From Nitrosarchaeum sp. (GTDB taxonomy: Archaea > Thermoproteota > Nitrososphaeria > Nitrososphaerales > Nitrosopumilaceae), in assembly GCA_016234975.1 (NCBI GenBank), contig JACRND010000165.1, positions 1 through 22,596 of the forward strand: a stretch of 22,596 bases of DNA, written 5' to 3'. Positions 6,296 through 13,845 of the stretch are shown piece by piece. Numbering within the stretch: the first letter of the stretch is position 1; every line of letters starts with the position of its first letter. A program made the position numbers and the translations under genes. Below the pieces are notes generated by a model. That model made no database searches, had not been told where the DNA came from, and was given only the letters and a program-made list of their open reading frames with translations.

Positions 6296-7174
6296 TTGAC
6301 AAAATTTACTGTTATATGTGGAAATTCATCTGAAGATCTTGCAAAAAAATTGGCAAGGAGATTAGGAGCAAATCTATTAAAATCGCAGTTAAGGGTTTTT
6401 CCAGATGGTGAAAGTAAAATCACAATCAAAGGAAAACCTCAAAAAAATAAAATTATTGTCATCCAATCAACATACCCACCTGTAGATGAAAATCTTATTC
6501 AAACATTATCAATAATTTCAAAAGCGAAAGAATATGGAACTGAAGTAATTGCAGTAATACCATACATGGGTTATGCTCGTCAAGATAGAGAATTCTTATC
6601 AGGAGAAGTAATAACAATGAAAGTCATTGCCAACTTATTCAAAAGTGTAGGAACATCTAGAATTATTGTTGTAGATATTCATAGTATGTTGGGTTTAAAG
6701 TATTTTAATATAAAATCAAAGAATGTAACTGCAATTCCAGATTTAGCAAGATATTTTTTAAAACTAAAATTAAAAAATCCTCTGGTTGTTTCTCCGGATC
6801 AGGGTGGAAAGGAAAGAGCAAAAGAATTTGCCAAATTTTTGAAAACAGAATACATATCACTTAAAAAACAACGTGATCGTAAAACTGGAAAAGTAGAAAT
6901 TAAATCTACAAATTTTGATGAGGTAGCAGACAGAGATTTGATTTTAGTAGATGATATGATTAGTACAGGGGGAAGTATCATCAAAGCTACAGAGTTTCTT
7001 AAGAAACAGAAATGTAAACGAGTGTTTGTTGCTTGTACACATGCTCTGCTTAGAAACGATGCAGAAAAGAAAATTAAAAGAGCCGGAGTTACAAAAATAA
7101 TTAGCACAAATACAATTCCTGGAAAAACATCTTTAGTAGATGTTTCAGGTACGATTGCAAAGGCAATAATATAA
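6296..7174 (+). CDS. prs: Ribose-phosphate pyrophosphokinase (PRPP synthetase)
   Basis: Transfers pyrophosphate from ATP to ribose 5-phosphate to make PRPP, the precursor of purines, pyrimidines, histidine and tryptophan. Over 292 residues it shows FPDGE (35-39), the ATP-binding region YMGYARQDREF (90-100), the metal-binding VVDIHS (125-130), SPDQGGKERA (166-175) and the PRPP/ribose-phosphate loop LVDDMISTGGS (217-227). The length is typical of archaeal enzymes. The start is TTG at 6296: the product begins MTKFTVICGNSSEDLA, right where the family's first strand is expected, and no upstream ATG fits. Its TAA overlaps the next gene's ATG by one base (TAATG), so it heads an operon with the tRNA methyltransferase and RNase Z. 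The codon usage is like its neighbours. Confidence 0.96.
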   Translation: MTKFTVICGNSSEDLAKKLARRLGANLLKSQLRVFPDGESKITIKGKPQKNKIIVIQSTYPPVDENLIQTLSIISKAKEYGTEVIAVIPYMGYARQDREFLSGEVITMKVIANLFKSVGTSRIIVVDIHSMLGLKYFNIKSKNVTAIPDLARYFLKLKLKNPLVVSPDQGGKERAKEFAKFLKTEYISLKKQRDRKTGKVEIKSTNFDEVADRDLILVDDMISTGGSIIKATEFLKKQKCKRVFVACTHALLRNDAEKKIKRAGVTKIISTNTIPGKTSLVDVSGTIAKAII

Positions 7175-8121
7175 TGCCAGAAAGTTTTTTTGTTTTATCT
7201 AAAGATAATCTAGAAATTGCAATTGATGAAGTAATTTCAATTGCAAAAACATACGATAGATTTGCAAAAGTAAAGGTATCATCTAATTTAGTAATAATAC
7301 AATCAAAAACTAGTTGGGAGCAAATTACAAAACGTGCAACTTTTGTGAAAGTTTCTGGTCAAATTTTACGTAAAATGTCAGGATTGTTTTTAGATGAAGA
7401 AAATTTTGAAGTTTTAAAAAACGCTAAAACTTTTGTTTGCAGAATAATTAATTTATCACCAAACCAATTCAACATACCTGAGCTAGAAAGAACAATGGGA
7501 GACATGATAACCAAATTTTCTAAAGCTCAAGTATCTCTTGAAAATCCAGATATTACTATATATCTGGTTTTTACTGAGGGAGGGAATTTTTTTGGATTCT
7601 CAAAAAGATTTGAAGGTGAAGATAGACCAAAGAAAATTAAGAAATTTCCACATGAATTAGATTGGAAACTTACAAGAGTAATGATAAATTTAATCGGATT
7701 AAAAGAGGGAGAAACTGTGTGTGATCCATTTTGTGGTACTGGAACTACATTGTTGGAAGCTGAATCAATGGGAATCCATGCTATTGGATTAGATTTTGAT
7801 GAAAAAATGTATAATATTTCAAGAGAAAATTTAGATGCAAATGGGTATAAATCAAAAATAATCAAGGCAGACTTTAGTCAATTAACAAATATGATAGATG
7901 AATTTGATGGGATTGTTACAGATTTACCTTATGGAACTGCATCTAAATCATCAGAAAATCCTGAAGAATTGATGAAAAAATTTGTGTCAATCTTACCTAA
8001 ACGTAAGAAAATAGCTATTATGTGCAAAAAAGGATTTGAAAAAAAATTGAAGATCAATCCAATAAAGAAATATGAAATCTATAGGCATAAAAGCTTGACA
8101 AGGACAATTTTAATAAAATGA
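7174..8121 (+). CDS. THUMP-domain tRNA guanosine N2-methyltransferase (Trm11/TrmG10 type)
   Basis: A 315-residue S-adenosylmethionine-dependent RNA methyltransferase. The N-terminal half (to about 145) matches the N-terminal and THUMP RNA-binding regions of archaeal Trm-G10/Trm11. The C-terminal half is a Rossmann methyltransferase with motif [14 protein letters not shown] (184-196), an acidic SAM-ribose residue in GLDFDE (205-210) and the catalytic motif TDLPYG (249-254), a variant of the D/N-P-P-Y motif of base N-methyltransferases. Known homologues methylate N2 of guanosine 10 in tRNA; that site is inferred by family. The gene overlaps prs by one base and RNase Z by four (ATGA at 8118), indicating translational coupling. 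Confidence is high for the family and moderate for the exact position modified. Confidence 0.9.
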   Translation: MPESFFVLSKDNLEIAIDEVISIAKTYDRFAKVKVSSNLVIIQSKTSWEQITKRATFVKVSGQILRKMSGLFLDEENFEVLKNAKTFVCRIINLSPNQFNIPELERTMGDMITKFSKAQVSLENPDITIYLVFTEGGNFFGFSKRFEGEDRPKKIKKFPHELDWKLTRVMINLIGLKEGETVCDPFCGTGTTLLEAESMGIHAIGLDFDEKMYNISRENLDANGYKSKIIKADFSQLTNMIDEFDGIVTDLPYGTASKSSENPEELMKKFVSILPKRKKIAIMCKKGFEKKLKINPIKKYEIYRHKSLTRTILIK

Positions 8122-9017
8122 AACTAATATTTTTAGGAACTTCAGCTGCTCAACCTACTGAAAATAGAGGATTATCATGTATTTGTATAGAAAGAGAAGG
8201 TGAAATTTTGATGTTTGATGCAGGAGAAGCGGCACAGATTTCATATTTGAAATCAGGTTTAGGTTGGAATAAAAAGATGAAGATTTTTGTTACACATCTT
8301 CATGGTGATCATTGTATTGGACTATTAGGTTTACTTCAAACAATGACAATGCAACATAGAACTGAATCATTAGAAATTTACGGACCTCCTGGCATTGAAG
8401 AATTCATATCTGTAAATATCAAAGTACTAAACTTTGGATTATCGTTTCCAGTTATGATTACAACAGTTAAAGAAGGAAAAATATTTGATTCAAAAATTTA
8501 TTCAATATATGCTTGTAAAGCTAATCATTCAGTTATTACATATTCTTATCTTTTTGAAGAAAAAGATAAACCTGGTAGATTCAATCTAGAAAAAGCTAAG
8601 ACTTTGGAAATTCCTGAAGGCAAATTATGGAATCAATTACAAAATGGAATAGAAATCAAAATTGGAGAAAGAATTATTGTTCCAGAACAAGTATTAGGAG
8701 AAAAAAGACCTGGTAAAAAAATTGGAATTTCAGGAGATACGATGCCAACTAAAGAATTAGAAAAATTTTTTGAAGGTTGTGATTATCTTGTGTTTGATTC
8801 AACATTTTTGGATGAAATAAAAGAAAAGGCAGAAGAAACATGTCATTCAACAGCAAAACAAGCAGCTTTATTGGGTAAAAATGCAAAAGTAAAAAATCTA
8901 GTTCTAACGCATTTTTCAGCGAGATATAAAGATGAAACTAGACATTTAGAAGAAGCAAAACAAATTCATGATTCAGTTATCACGGCAAAAGACTTTTTAG
9001 AAATTGAGATAAAATAG
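8118..9017 (+). CDS. rnz: Ribonuclease Z (tRNA 3' endonuclease)
   Basis: A 299-residue metallo-beta-lactamase-fold endonuclease that cuts tRNA precursors after the discriminator base, leaving an end for CCA addition. The N-terminus ([17 protein letters not shown]) is diagnostic of RNase Z. The zinc-binding motif VTHLHGDH is at 58-65, with further ligands expected in KANHSV, ISGDT, FDSTF and LTHFSARY. Length and motif order match the short-form enzyme of archaea and bacteria. The start codon ATG at 8118 overlaps the preceding stop in an ATGA arrangement. Substrate tRNAs without encoded CCA, such as the tRNA-Pro at 13500-13573, need this step. Confidence 0.95.
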   Translation: MKLIFLGTSAAQPTENRGLSCICIEREGEILMFDAGEAAQISYLKSGLGWNKKMKIFVTHLHGDHCIGLLGLLQTMTMQHRTESLEIYGPPGIEEFISVNIKVLNFGLSFPVMITTVKEGKIFDSKIYSIYACKANHSVITYSYLFEEKDKPGRFNLEKAKTLEIPEGKLWNQLQNGIEIKIGERIIVPEQVLGEKRPGKKIGISGDTMPTKELEKFFEGCDYLVFDSTFLDEIKEKAEETCHSTAKQAALLGKNAKVKNLVLTHFSARYKDETRHLEEAKQIHDSVITAKDFLEIEIK

Positions 9018-9024
9018 ACAAAAA

Positions 9025-9744
9025 ATGTTTGAATCAGTCACAAAAAAACTAAGAGATGCTAAAAAAATCGTATTTGTTACAGGAGCAGGAATTTCTCAAG
9101 AAAGCGGTATTCCTACTTTTAGAGGAAAAGATGGATTATGGAGAAATTATGATCCAATGAAGTTGGCTACAATTGATGCATTTTATGATAATCCAGAATT
9201 GGTTTGGGAATGGTATAATGAAAGAAGGAAAAATATTTTTTCTGCAGAACCGAATTTAGGTCATATAGCAATAGCTGAATTAGAAAAATTTGTAAAAGTT
9301 GTTGTGTTAACTCAAAATATAGATGGACTTCATCAAAAAGCAGGAAGTACAGAAGTATTAGAGTTACATGGAAGCATTGTAAAAATAAAATGCACTATTT
9401 GTGATTTCAGAAGTGAGATTTTAACTGAATTTGTAGACATGCCACCTTTATGTAAATGTGGAAATATTCTAAGACCTGATGTGGTATGGTTTGGGGAGTC
9501 TGTTCCTCAAGAGATTTGGCAACAGGCAATGATTCATGCAAGTAAATGTGATGTGATGATAGTTGTAGGTACATCTTTGGTAGTATCACCTGCAAATACT
9601 TTACCAATTTATGCTAAACAAAATAAGGCAATCTTAATAGAAATAAATCCAGAAAAAACAATAATGTCATCAGATATAAATTTATCAATAAGAAGTACTA
9701 GTGTTATGGCATTGCCAGAATTTGTTTCGATTTTTAAAGTCTAA
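9025..9744 (+). CDS. Sir2-family NAD-dependent protein deacylase (sirtuin)
   Basis: A 239-residue sirtuin that uses NAD to remove acyl groups from lysines, releasing nicotinamide. Visible motifs are the NAD loop VTGAGISQESGIPTFRG (18-34), TQNIDGLH (96-103), the catalytic His in LHG (115), and a zinc ribbon with Cys123, Cys126, Cys143 and Cys145. The last pair is C-x-C rather than the usual C-x2-C. GTSLVVSPA (182-190) completes the NAD site. Archaeal homologues deacetylate the chromatin protein Alba or metabolic enzymes; the target here is unknown. It starts eight bases after RNase Z, in the same direction, so it is probably the last gene of the prs run. Confidence 0.93.
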   Translation: MFESVTKKLRDAKKIVFVTGAGISQESGIPTFRGKDGLWRNYDPMKLATIDAFYDNPELVWEWYNERRKNIFSAEPNLGHIAIAELEKFVKVVVLTQNIDGLHQKAGSTEVLELHGSIVKIKCTICDFRSEILTEFVDMPPLCKCGNILRPDVVWFGESVPQEIWQQAMIHASKCDVMIVVGTSLVVSPANTLPIYAKQNKAILIEINPEKTIMSSDINLSIRSTSVMALPEFVSIFKV

Positions 9745-9874
9745 ATCACAATTAAGAAAGTTTCCAGATTATAGAGAAAGCAATATTTTACCATTCAAAA
9801 TCCTATATGATAATTTTTGACTCCTGGAATAGTTTACAAAAATTGATAGAATATTGAATTTATAGTTAATTTGA

Positions 9875-10273
9875 TTAATTTCCAAGGCTCAACCAATCTA
9901 TAATTCTATCAATATTAGGAGAAGTTAAGATTACTTTGATTGGCCCTAATGGTGATTCTTCTGCTTCTTCGCAGAGAGCTACTGTTCCGATAAACGCTGC
10001 TTGTTTGTTAAGGTAAAACCAAGTGGAGTCATTCTCCAAATTTTTTTCAAGTTGTCGTTGATAGATTTTCTGTGACTGATTAGAATGAATGATATTATGG
10101 ATTTTTTCTAACAAATGTAAGTCTTTAGAGTTTGAGGTAATAGAAATATTATCAGTTTTAAGTTTAGCATTTGGAAATACATTCGAAATTGCTGTTTCAA
10201 TTTTTTTTGGATCTTCAGATGGATTAATTAAAGAAAGTATTTCTATTTTACAACTGATATTAGGAGATCTCAT
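9875..10273 (-). CDS. UPF0201 family protein, predicted RNA-binding
   Basis: A protein of about 132 residues matching the archaeal UPF0201 family (RNA-binding-like fold). Typical segments are ILSLINPSEDPKKIETAISN near the N-terminus and LNKQAAFIGTVALCEEAEES then LGPIKVILTS towards the C-terminus. The role is not established. The ATG at 10273 overlaps the upstream UPF0200 stop as ATGA, favouring it over the in-frame TTG at 10282. UPF0200 and UPF0201 are neighbours or fused in several archaea, which supports both calls and suggests that the two proteins act together. About 130 bases without a recognisable gene separate it from the sirtuin. Confidence 0.85.
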   Translation of the reverse strand: MRSPNISCKIEILSLINPSEDPKKIETAISNVFPNAKLKTDNISITSNSKDLHLLEKIHNIIHSNQSQKIYQRQLEKNLENDSTWFYLNKQAAFIGTVALCEEAEESPLGPIKVILTSPNIDRIIDWLSLGN

Positions 10274-10818
10274 TCTATCCAACTTTCAATGATTTTGAAG
10301 GCATGTTCAATCAATTCATTTTTTGCTAAATTATTGTTAGAAATTGTTTCGTCAGATAAAGCAATTGAATTACTAATACCAATGCCTATTTCTCGATTAT
10401 CTCTTTCTTCAAAATTTTCTTTCGTTTGTGGATCATCTGATCTTCCTCTTTGTTTTAGAAATCCAAATCTTGTACTAGTGGATGCATGTATAGCAAGAAT
10501 CTTAACTGTTCCATATTTACGTAAAACTTCTATTTCTGTATTAGATCTTATTCCATCAATTATTATTACTTGTGATTTTGAGTTTTTAATTTGTGGTGTA
10601 ATCAATTCTGCTACTGCACCTTGACCATTTTTTTCTCGTAATTCAAGCATCAACTTACCAAGATTATACCCGGTTGGTTCAAGATTTCTATTCTTAGCTT
10701 CTGTTCTTACTGCATTTCCCATATTGATGATATCGTAACCTTTGGATTTAAGACCATCAGCTATTGTTGATTTACCTGCTCCAGGCATGCCAGTTAAACA
10801 TACTATTAGTTTTGTCAA
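10270..10818 (-). CDS. UPF0200 family P-loop nucleotide kinase-like protein
   Basis: A 182-residue P-loop protein of the archaeal UPF0200 family, related to nucleoside-monophosphate and dephospho-CoA kinases. The Walker A motif GMPGAGKST is at 10-18. The next segment (GYDIINMGNAVRTEAKNRNL) resembles the substrate-binding part of adenylate-kinase-like folds, and IIIDGIRSNTE looks like the Walker B region. RGRSDDP is the expected lid region. The substrate is not known; dephospho-CoA kinase is sometimes suggested for the family but cannot be shown from sequence. The start is TTG at 10818, since no in-frame ATG precedes the P-loop. It is divergent from ThpR and translationally coupled to UPF0201. 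Confidence 0.88.
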   Translation of the reverse strand: MTKLIVCLTGMPGAGKSTIADGLKSKGYDIINMGNAVRTEAKNRNLEPTGYNLGKLMLELREKNGQGAVAELITPQIKNSKSQVIIIDGIRSNTEIEVLRKYGTVKILAIHASTSTRFGFLKQRGRSDDPQTKENFEERDNREIGIGISNSIALSDETISNNNLAKNELIEHAFKIIESWIE

Positions 10819-10863
10819 TATTAGAACGAAAATATGGCTAGTCTATGAAGCTACCGGAAATTA

Positions 10864-10871
10864 TTATAAAA
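10864..10871 (+). promoter_or_regulatory. TATA-like element for the thpR-cca-kinase operon
   Basis: TTATAAAA is centred about 25 bases before the ATG at 10893, fitting a leaderless transcript. It lies in the 74-base divergent gap shared with the UPF0200 gene. Confidence 0.5.
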
Positions 10872-10892
10872 CATAATTAAAAGAAAATCATA

Positions 10893-11435
10893 ATGCGATC
10901 TTTTGTAGCAATTGAAATTTCTTCGGATAAAATAATAAATTTGATTTCTAAATTTCAGTCTGAAATTAACATAAATGCTAAACCTATAGAACCACATAAT
11001 CTTCATTTTACATTGCAATTTTTAGGTGATATACCACAAGAAACTACAGAGAAAGTAATGGCGTCGTTAAATACTGTTAAATTTTCAAGATTCATGGTAA
11101 ATCTCAAAGGTATTGGTGTTTTTCCTAATGTGAAATCTCCAAGAGTTATTTGGATTGGTACTGATGAGAGTGGTGGGAATTCGTTGGTAGAATTAGCAAA
11201 GAAAATAGAGAATGTATTAACTCCACTAGGTTTTTCTATAGACAAACCGTTTAAACCTCATATCACAGTGTTTAGAATTAAAAATAAGATTGAAGATATT
11301 AGTAAAAAAGTGGATAAATTCCAATCAATTGATTTTGGAATACAGGAGATTACATGTTTCAAACTCAAACAAAGTGTTCTTAATTCAAAAGGTCCCATCT
11401 ACTCTGATTTAATGGAGATAAATGCTGAATCATGA
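10893..11435 (+). CDS. thpR: RNA 2',3'-cyclic phosphodiesterase (LigT/ThpR)
   Basis: A 180-residue member of the 2H phosphoesterase superfamily. It has the two catalytic tetrapeptide motifs H-x-T/S: HFT at 38-40 and HIT at 123-125, each within the expected strand. The enzyme opens RNA 2',3'-cyclic phosphates to 2'-phosphates and can join certain tRNA halves with 2'-5' linkages in vitro; the cellular substrate is debated. The N-terminus RSFVAIEIS is typical, so the ATG at 10893 is secure. Its stop overlaps the CCA-adding enzyme's start (ATGA at 11432). This pairing recurs in archaea and points to a role in tRNA ends or tRNA repair. Confidence 0.94.
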   Translation: MRSFVAIEISSDKIINLISKFQSEININAKPIEPHNLHFTLQFLGDIPQETTEKVMASLNTVKFSRFMVNLKGIGVFPNVKSPRVIWIGTDESGGNSLVELAKKIENVLTPLGFSIDKPFKPHITVFRIKNKIEDISKKVDKFQSIDFGIQEITCFKLKQSVLNSKGPIYSDLMEINAES

Positions 11436-12763
11436 AACAAATAATTTCTAAAATTGGAAAATCAGTAATACCATCTGATAACATAAAAAAATTAAAAAAA
11501 CAAATTGCTGATGAGGCTTTTAGTTTAGTTGAAAATCAAATTAGGAATTATCACGAAATAGTAGGATTAGAATTTGGTGGATCTTATGCTAAAGACACTT
11601 GGTTATCAAAAGAAGCAGATATTGATATTTTTATTAAATTTAAAAAATCAATTTCTGATGAAAAATTTGCAGAAATTTCAAAAAAAGTTGGTTTTGAATC
11701 AATGAAAAGATATAATCCCTATATCAGATATTCTGAACATCCTTATGTTGAGGCAAGAATTAAAAAAACTAAAATCAATATAGTTCCTTGTTATGATGTA
11801 AATTTAGGAGAATGGAAAAGTTCAGCAGATAGATCACCATTTCATACAAAGTTCATGCAAAATGCACTTACTCCAAAAATGAGAAATGAAGTACGAATTC
11901 TCAAAACATTTCTAAAATTAATTAAAATTTATGGAGCAGAGATTGCAAAACAAGGTTTCAGTGGATATGTATCGGAAGTTCTAATTATAAATTTTGGTAG
12001 TTTTGAGAATGTAATAAGATCAATTGCAAAAATTCAGCAGAATCAGATAATTGGAAAGACATCAAAGGTATTTGAAACATCAATTGTAATTATAGATCCT
12101 ATTGATAATAATAGAAATTTAGCAGCTGCAATTTCTAATGAGAATATAGGAAAATTTATTTTAGCTTGCAGAACTTTTCAAAATAATCCATCGTTACAAT
12201 TCTTTAAATCTAAAAAATTATGGTCATCAAAAAATAATTGGGAAAATGTTCTTGTGGTAAAATTCAATTTCAAGATGAGAAGTCCAGATATTATTTGGGG
12301 ACAAGTTAAGAGAGCAACTACTTCACTTGCAACTCAGTTAGAATTAGGAGGTTTCAATGTTTTACGTAGTAAATCATATTCAGATGAACAAAGTGAGGCC
12401 TGTCTTTTTTTCCTTTTAGAATCAACTAAAATTCCAGAAAATTATTCTAAAAGTGGTCCTGAATTTTTTAGAGAGAGTGATTGTAATAGTTTTATTTCAA
12501 AAAATATTGTGAAAACTAAATTGATGTGGATCAGTGACAATAAGAAAATTATTTCACTTGAAAAGAGAAAACATAATGAGGTAGTAAAATTTATGACAGA
12601 ATTACTAAAACATAATCTTCAAACAGGTATACCAAAGGGATTACAAAGTGATTTTAAGAATGGGTTCAGAGTTTCTGTTGGAAGCAAAAATTTAAGCAAA
12701 TCAATTAAAGAGGCAGTTTCAGATCTGATTTCAACTGATGGAACAATCTTTCGTTTCAATTAA
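11432..12763 (+). CDS. cca: CCA-adding tRNA nucleotidyltransferase (archaeal class I)
   Basis: A 443-residue class I nucleotidyltransferase that adds or repairs the 3' CCA of tRNA without a nucleic-acid template. The catalytic head shows FGGSYAKDTWL (48-58) and the metal-binding pair EADIDIF (61-67), then KINIVPCYDV near 110-120. The tail domains that hold the tRNA elbow follow, and the length matches archaeal enzymes (about 430-450 residues). It is coupled to ThpR by a four-base overlap, and its last 26 bases overlap the following kinase gene. It is needed for tRNAs such as the tRNA-Pro downstream, which lacks an encoded CCA. Confidence 0.96.
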   Translation: MKQIISKIGKSVIPSDNIKKLKKQIADEAFSLVENQIRNYHEIVGLEFGGSYAKDTWLSKEADIDIFIKFKKSISDEKFAEISKKVGFESMKRYNPYIRYSEHPYVEARIKKTKINIVPCYDVNLGEWKSSADRSPFHTKFMQNALTPKMRNEVRILKTFLKLIKIYGAEIAKQGFSGYVSEVLIINFGSFENVIRSIAKIQQNQIIGKTSKVFETSIVIIDPIDNNRNLAAAISNENIGKFILACRTFQNNPSLQFFKSKKLWSSKNNWENVLVVKFNFKMRSPDIIWGQVKRATTSLATQLELGGFNVLRSKSYSDEQSEACLFFLLESTKIPENYSKSGPEFFRESDCNSFISKNIVKTKLMWISDNKKIISLEKRKHNEVVKFMTELLKHNLQTGIPKGLQSDFKNGFRVSVGSKNLSKSIKEAVSDLISTDGTIFRFN

Positions 12764-13499
12764 AAAATTCATAAAAGAACCATATTCAAAAATTCTTGGT
12801 TATCCAAAAGCTAATTCACGTCAACTTCAATCAAGAATTTCTGAATTAGAAAAATTAAAAATAAAATCAGTGTCATTTACTGGACAAACTACAATTGGTA
12901 ATTTACAAATTTTAGGAAAGGGCTATGTTGGAGTAGTAGTCTTAGCAAAAAAGAAAAATGACATAATTGCTTTGAAGATTAGGAGATTAGATTCTCAAAG
13001 AAGTGAAATGCAAAGTGAGGCAAAATTACTTAAATTAGCAAATATAGTAAATGTTGGACCAAAACTATATGATGTAAGTAAAAATTTTTTAATAATGGAA
13101 TATCTCGAGGGAGATAAAATTGAAAATTGGATACATTCTATTAAAGGTGCAGGAAGTTCAAAGAAACTAAAATCTGTGGTTAGAGCCATTTTAGAAGATT
13201 GTTATAGATTAGATCAGATGGGACTTGATCATGGTGAATTAAGTAGTATTTCAAAACATGTTATTGTTGGAAAATCAAGATCAACTTTAATTGATTTTGA
13301 AAGTTCTAGTGTTAATAGGAGAGTGTCAAATGTAACATCAGTTACTCAGGCTATTTTTATCGGTTCAGGTATTGCTAAAAAAGTTCAAAGAATTTACAAA
13401 ATTCCAACAAAACAAAAAATTATTGATGTTTTAAGAATATACAAACAAGAACATACACGAAAAAGCTTTGAAGATGTTCTAAAGACACTAAAATTGTAA
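12738..13499 (+). CDS. Predicted Ser/Thr protein kinase of the archaeal COG2112 type
   Basis: A 253-residue protein with an atypical eukaryotic-like kinase fold. A glycine-rich loop GKGYVGVVVLA (60-70), invariant-type lysine ALKIRR (Lys80), hinge IMEYLEGDKI (119-128), a catalytic-loop equivalent DHGELSSISKHV (164-175) with HGEL in place of HRD, and the metal motif IDFE (185-188) in place of DFG are visible. These fit predicted archaeal kinases related to RIO/Bud32 rather than bacterial Hanks kinases. Substrates are unknown. The start ATG lies inside the end of the CCA enzyme gene in another frame, so the two are probably translated from one message. The stop codon touches the 3' end of a convergent tRNA gene. 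Confidence 0.8.
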   Translation: MEQSFVSIKKFIKEPYSKILGYPKANSRQLQSRISELEKLKIKSVSFTGQTTIGNLQILGKGYVGVVVLAKKKNDIIALKIRRLDSQRSEMQSEAKLLKLANIVNVGPKLYDVSKNFLIMEYLEGDKIENWIHSIKGAGSSKKLKSVVRAILEDCYRLDQMGLDHGELSSISKHVIVGKSRSTLIDFESSSVNRRVSNVTSVTQAIFIGSGIAKKVQRIYKIPTKQKIIDVLRIYKQEHTRKSFEDVLKTLKL

Positions 13500-13573
13500 T
13501 GGGGCCGGCAGGAATTGAACCTGCGACCACTAGTCCCCCAGACTAGTATCATACCAAGCTAGACTACGACCCC
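13500..13573 (-). tRNA. tRNA-Pro (anticodon GGG)
   Basis: The minus strand folds as a complete cloverleaf. The acceptor stem pairs GGGGTCG with CGGCCCC (one T-G wobble), the D-arm contains the TTGG of the loop, and the anticodon stem CTAGT/ACTAG closes a seven-base loop CTGGGGG, giving anticodon GGG after U33. The T-arm is GCAGG TTCAATT CCTGC. The discriminator is A (complement of 13500). CCA is not encoded and there is no intron. The discriminator base directly follows the kinase stop codon (13497-13499) on the other strand. Confidence 0.95.
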
Positions 13574-13594
13574 TCATGTGAGAGTCACAAAATG

Positions 13595-13605
13595 AAATTA
13601 TTAAA
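13595..13605. promoter_or_regulatory. AT-rich element that could serve as TATA box in both directions
   Basis: AAATTATTAAA lies about 27 bases upstream of the tRNA-Pro 5' end (13573) on the minus strand and about 30 bases upstream of the ATG at 13630 on the plus strand. It is the only AT-rich element at a suitable distance for either gene, so it may direct both. Confidence 0.4.
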
Positions 13606-13629
13606 TCGTCGGGTTAATATCTATGATTA

Positions 13630-13845
13630 ATGAAAATTTGTACAATTTGTCATAGGATTTCTGCAACTGATCAGGATCATCTAGATTGTATTCAAAAAAT
13701 AAGAATAGAATTTGAAGATGAAGATTTTAAACGAAGTATTCCTGAAAAACTAGAACTAGCAAAAGATTCTCAAAATTTGGGTGTTGAGGTAAGAGCTATT
13801 TTAGAACATCTTACCAAAGAAAATAAAAAAGATGATTTATCATAA
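13630..13845 (+). CDS. Small hypothetical protein with a Cys/His cluster
   Basis: A 71-residue protein that I do not recognise. The N-terminus holds Cys4-x2-Cys7 and His17-x2-Cys20, a spacing suited to one zinc ion. The rest is highly charged and probably helical (LELAKDSQNLGVEVRAILEHL), ending in a Lys/Asp-rich tail. The layout suggests a small nucleic-acid or protein-binding adaptor, but this is inference. The ATG at 13630 gives a near-leaderless transcript. Its stop overlaps the convergent flavoprotein stop by six bases. Coding looks real because the charged, Cys-patterned composition is unlike random AT-rich translation. Confidence 0.72.
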   Translation: MKICTICHRISATDQDHLDCIQKIRIEFEDEDFKRSIPEKLELAKDSQNLGVEVRAILEHLTKENKKDDLS

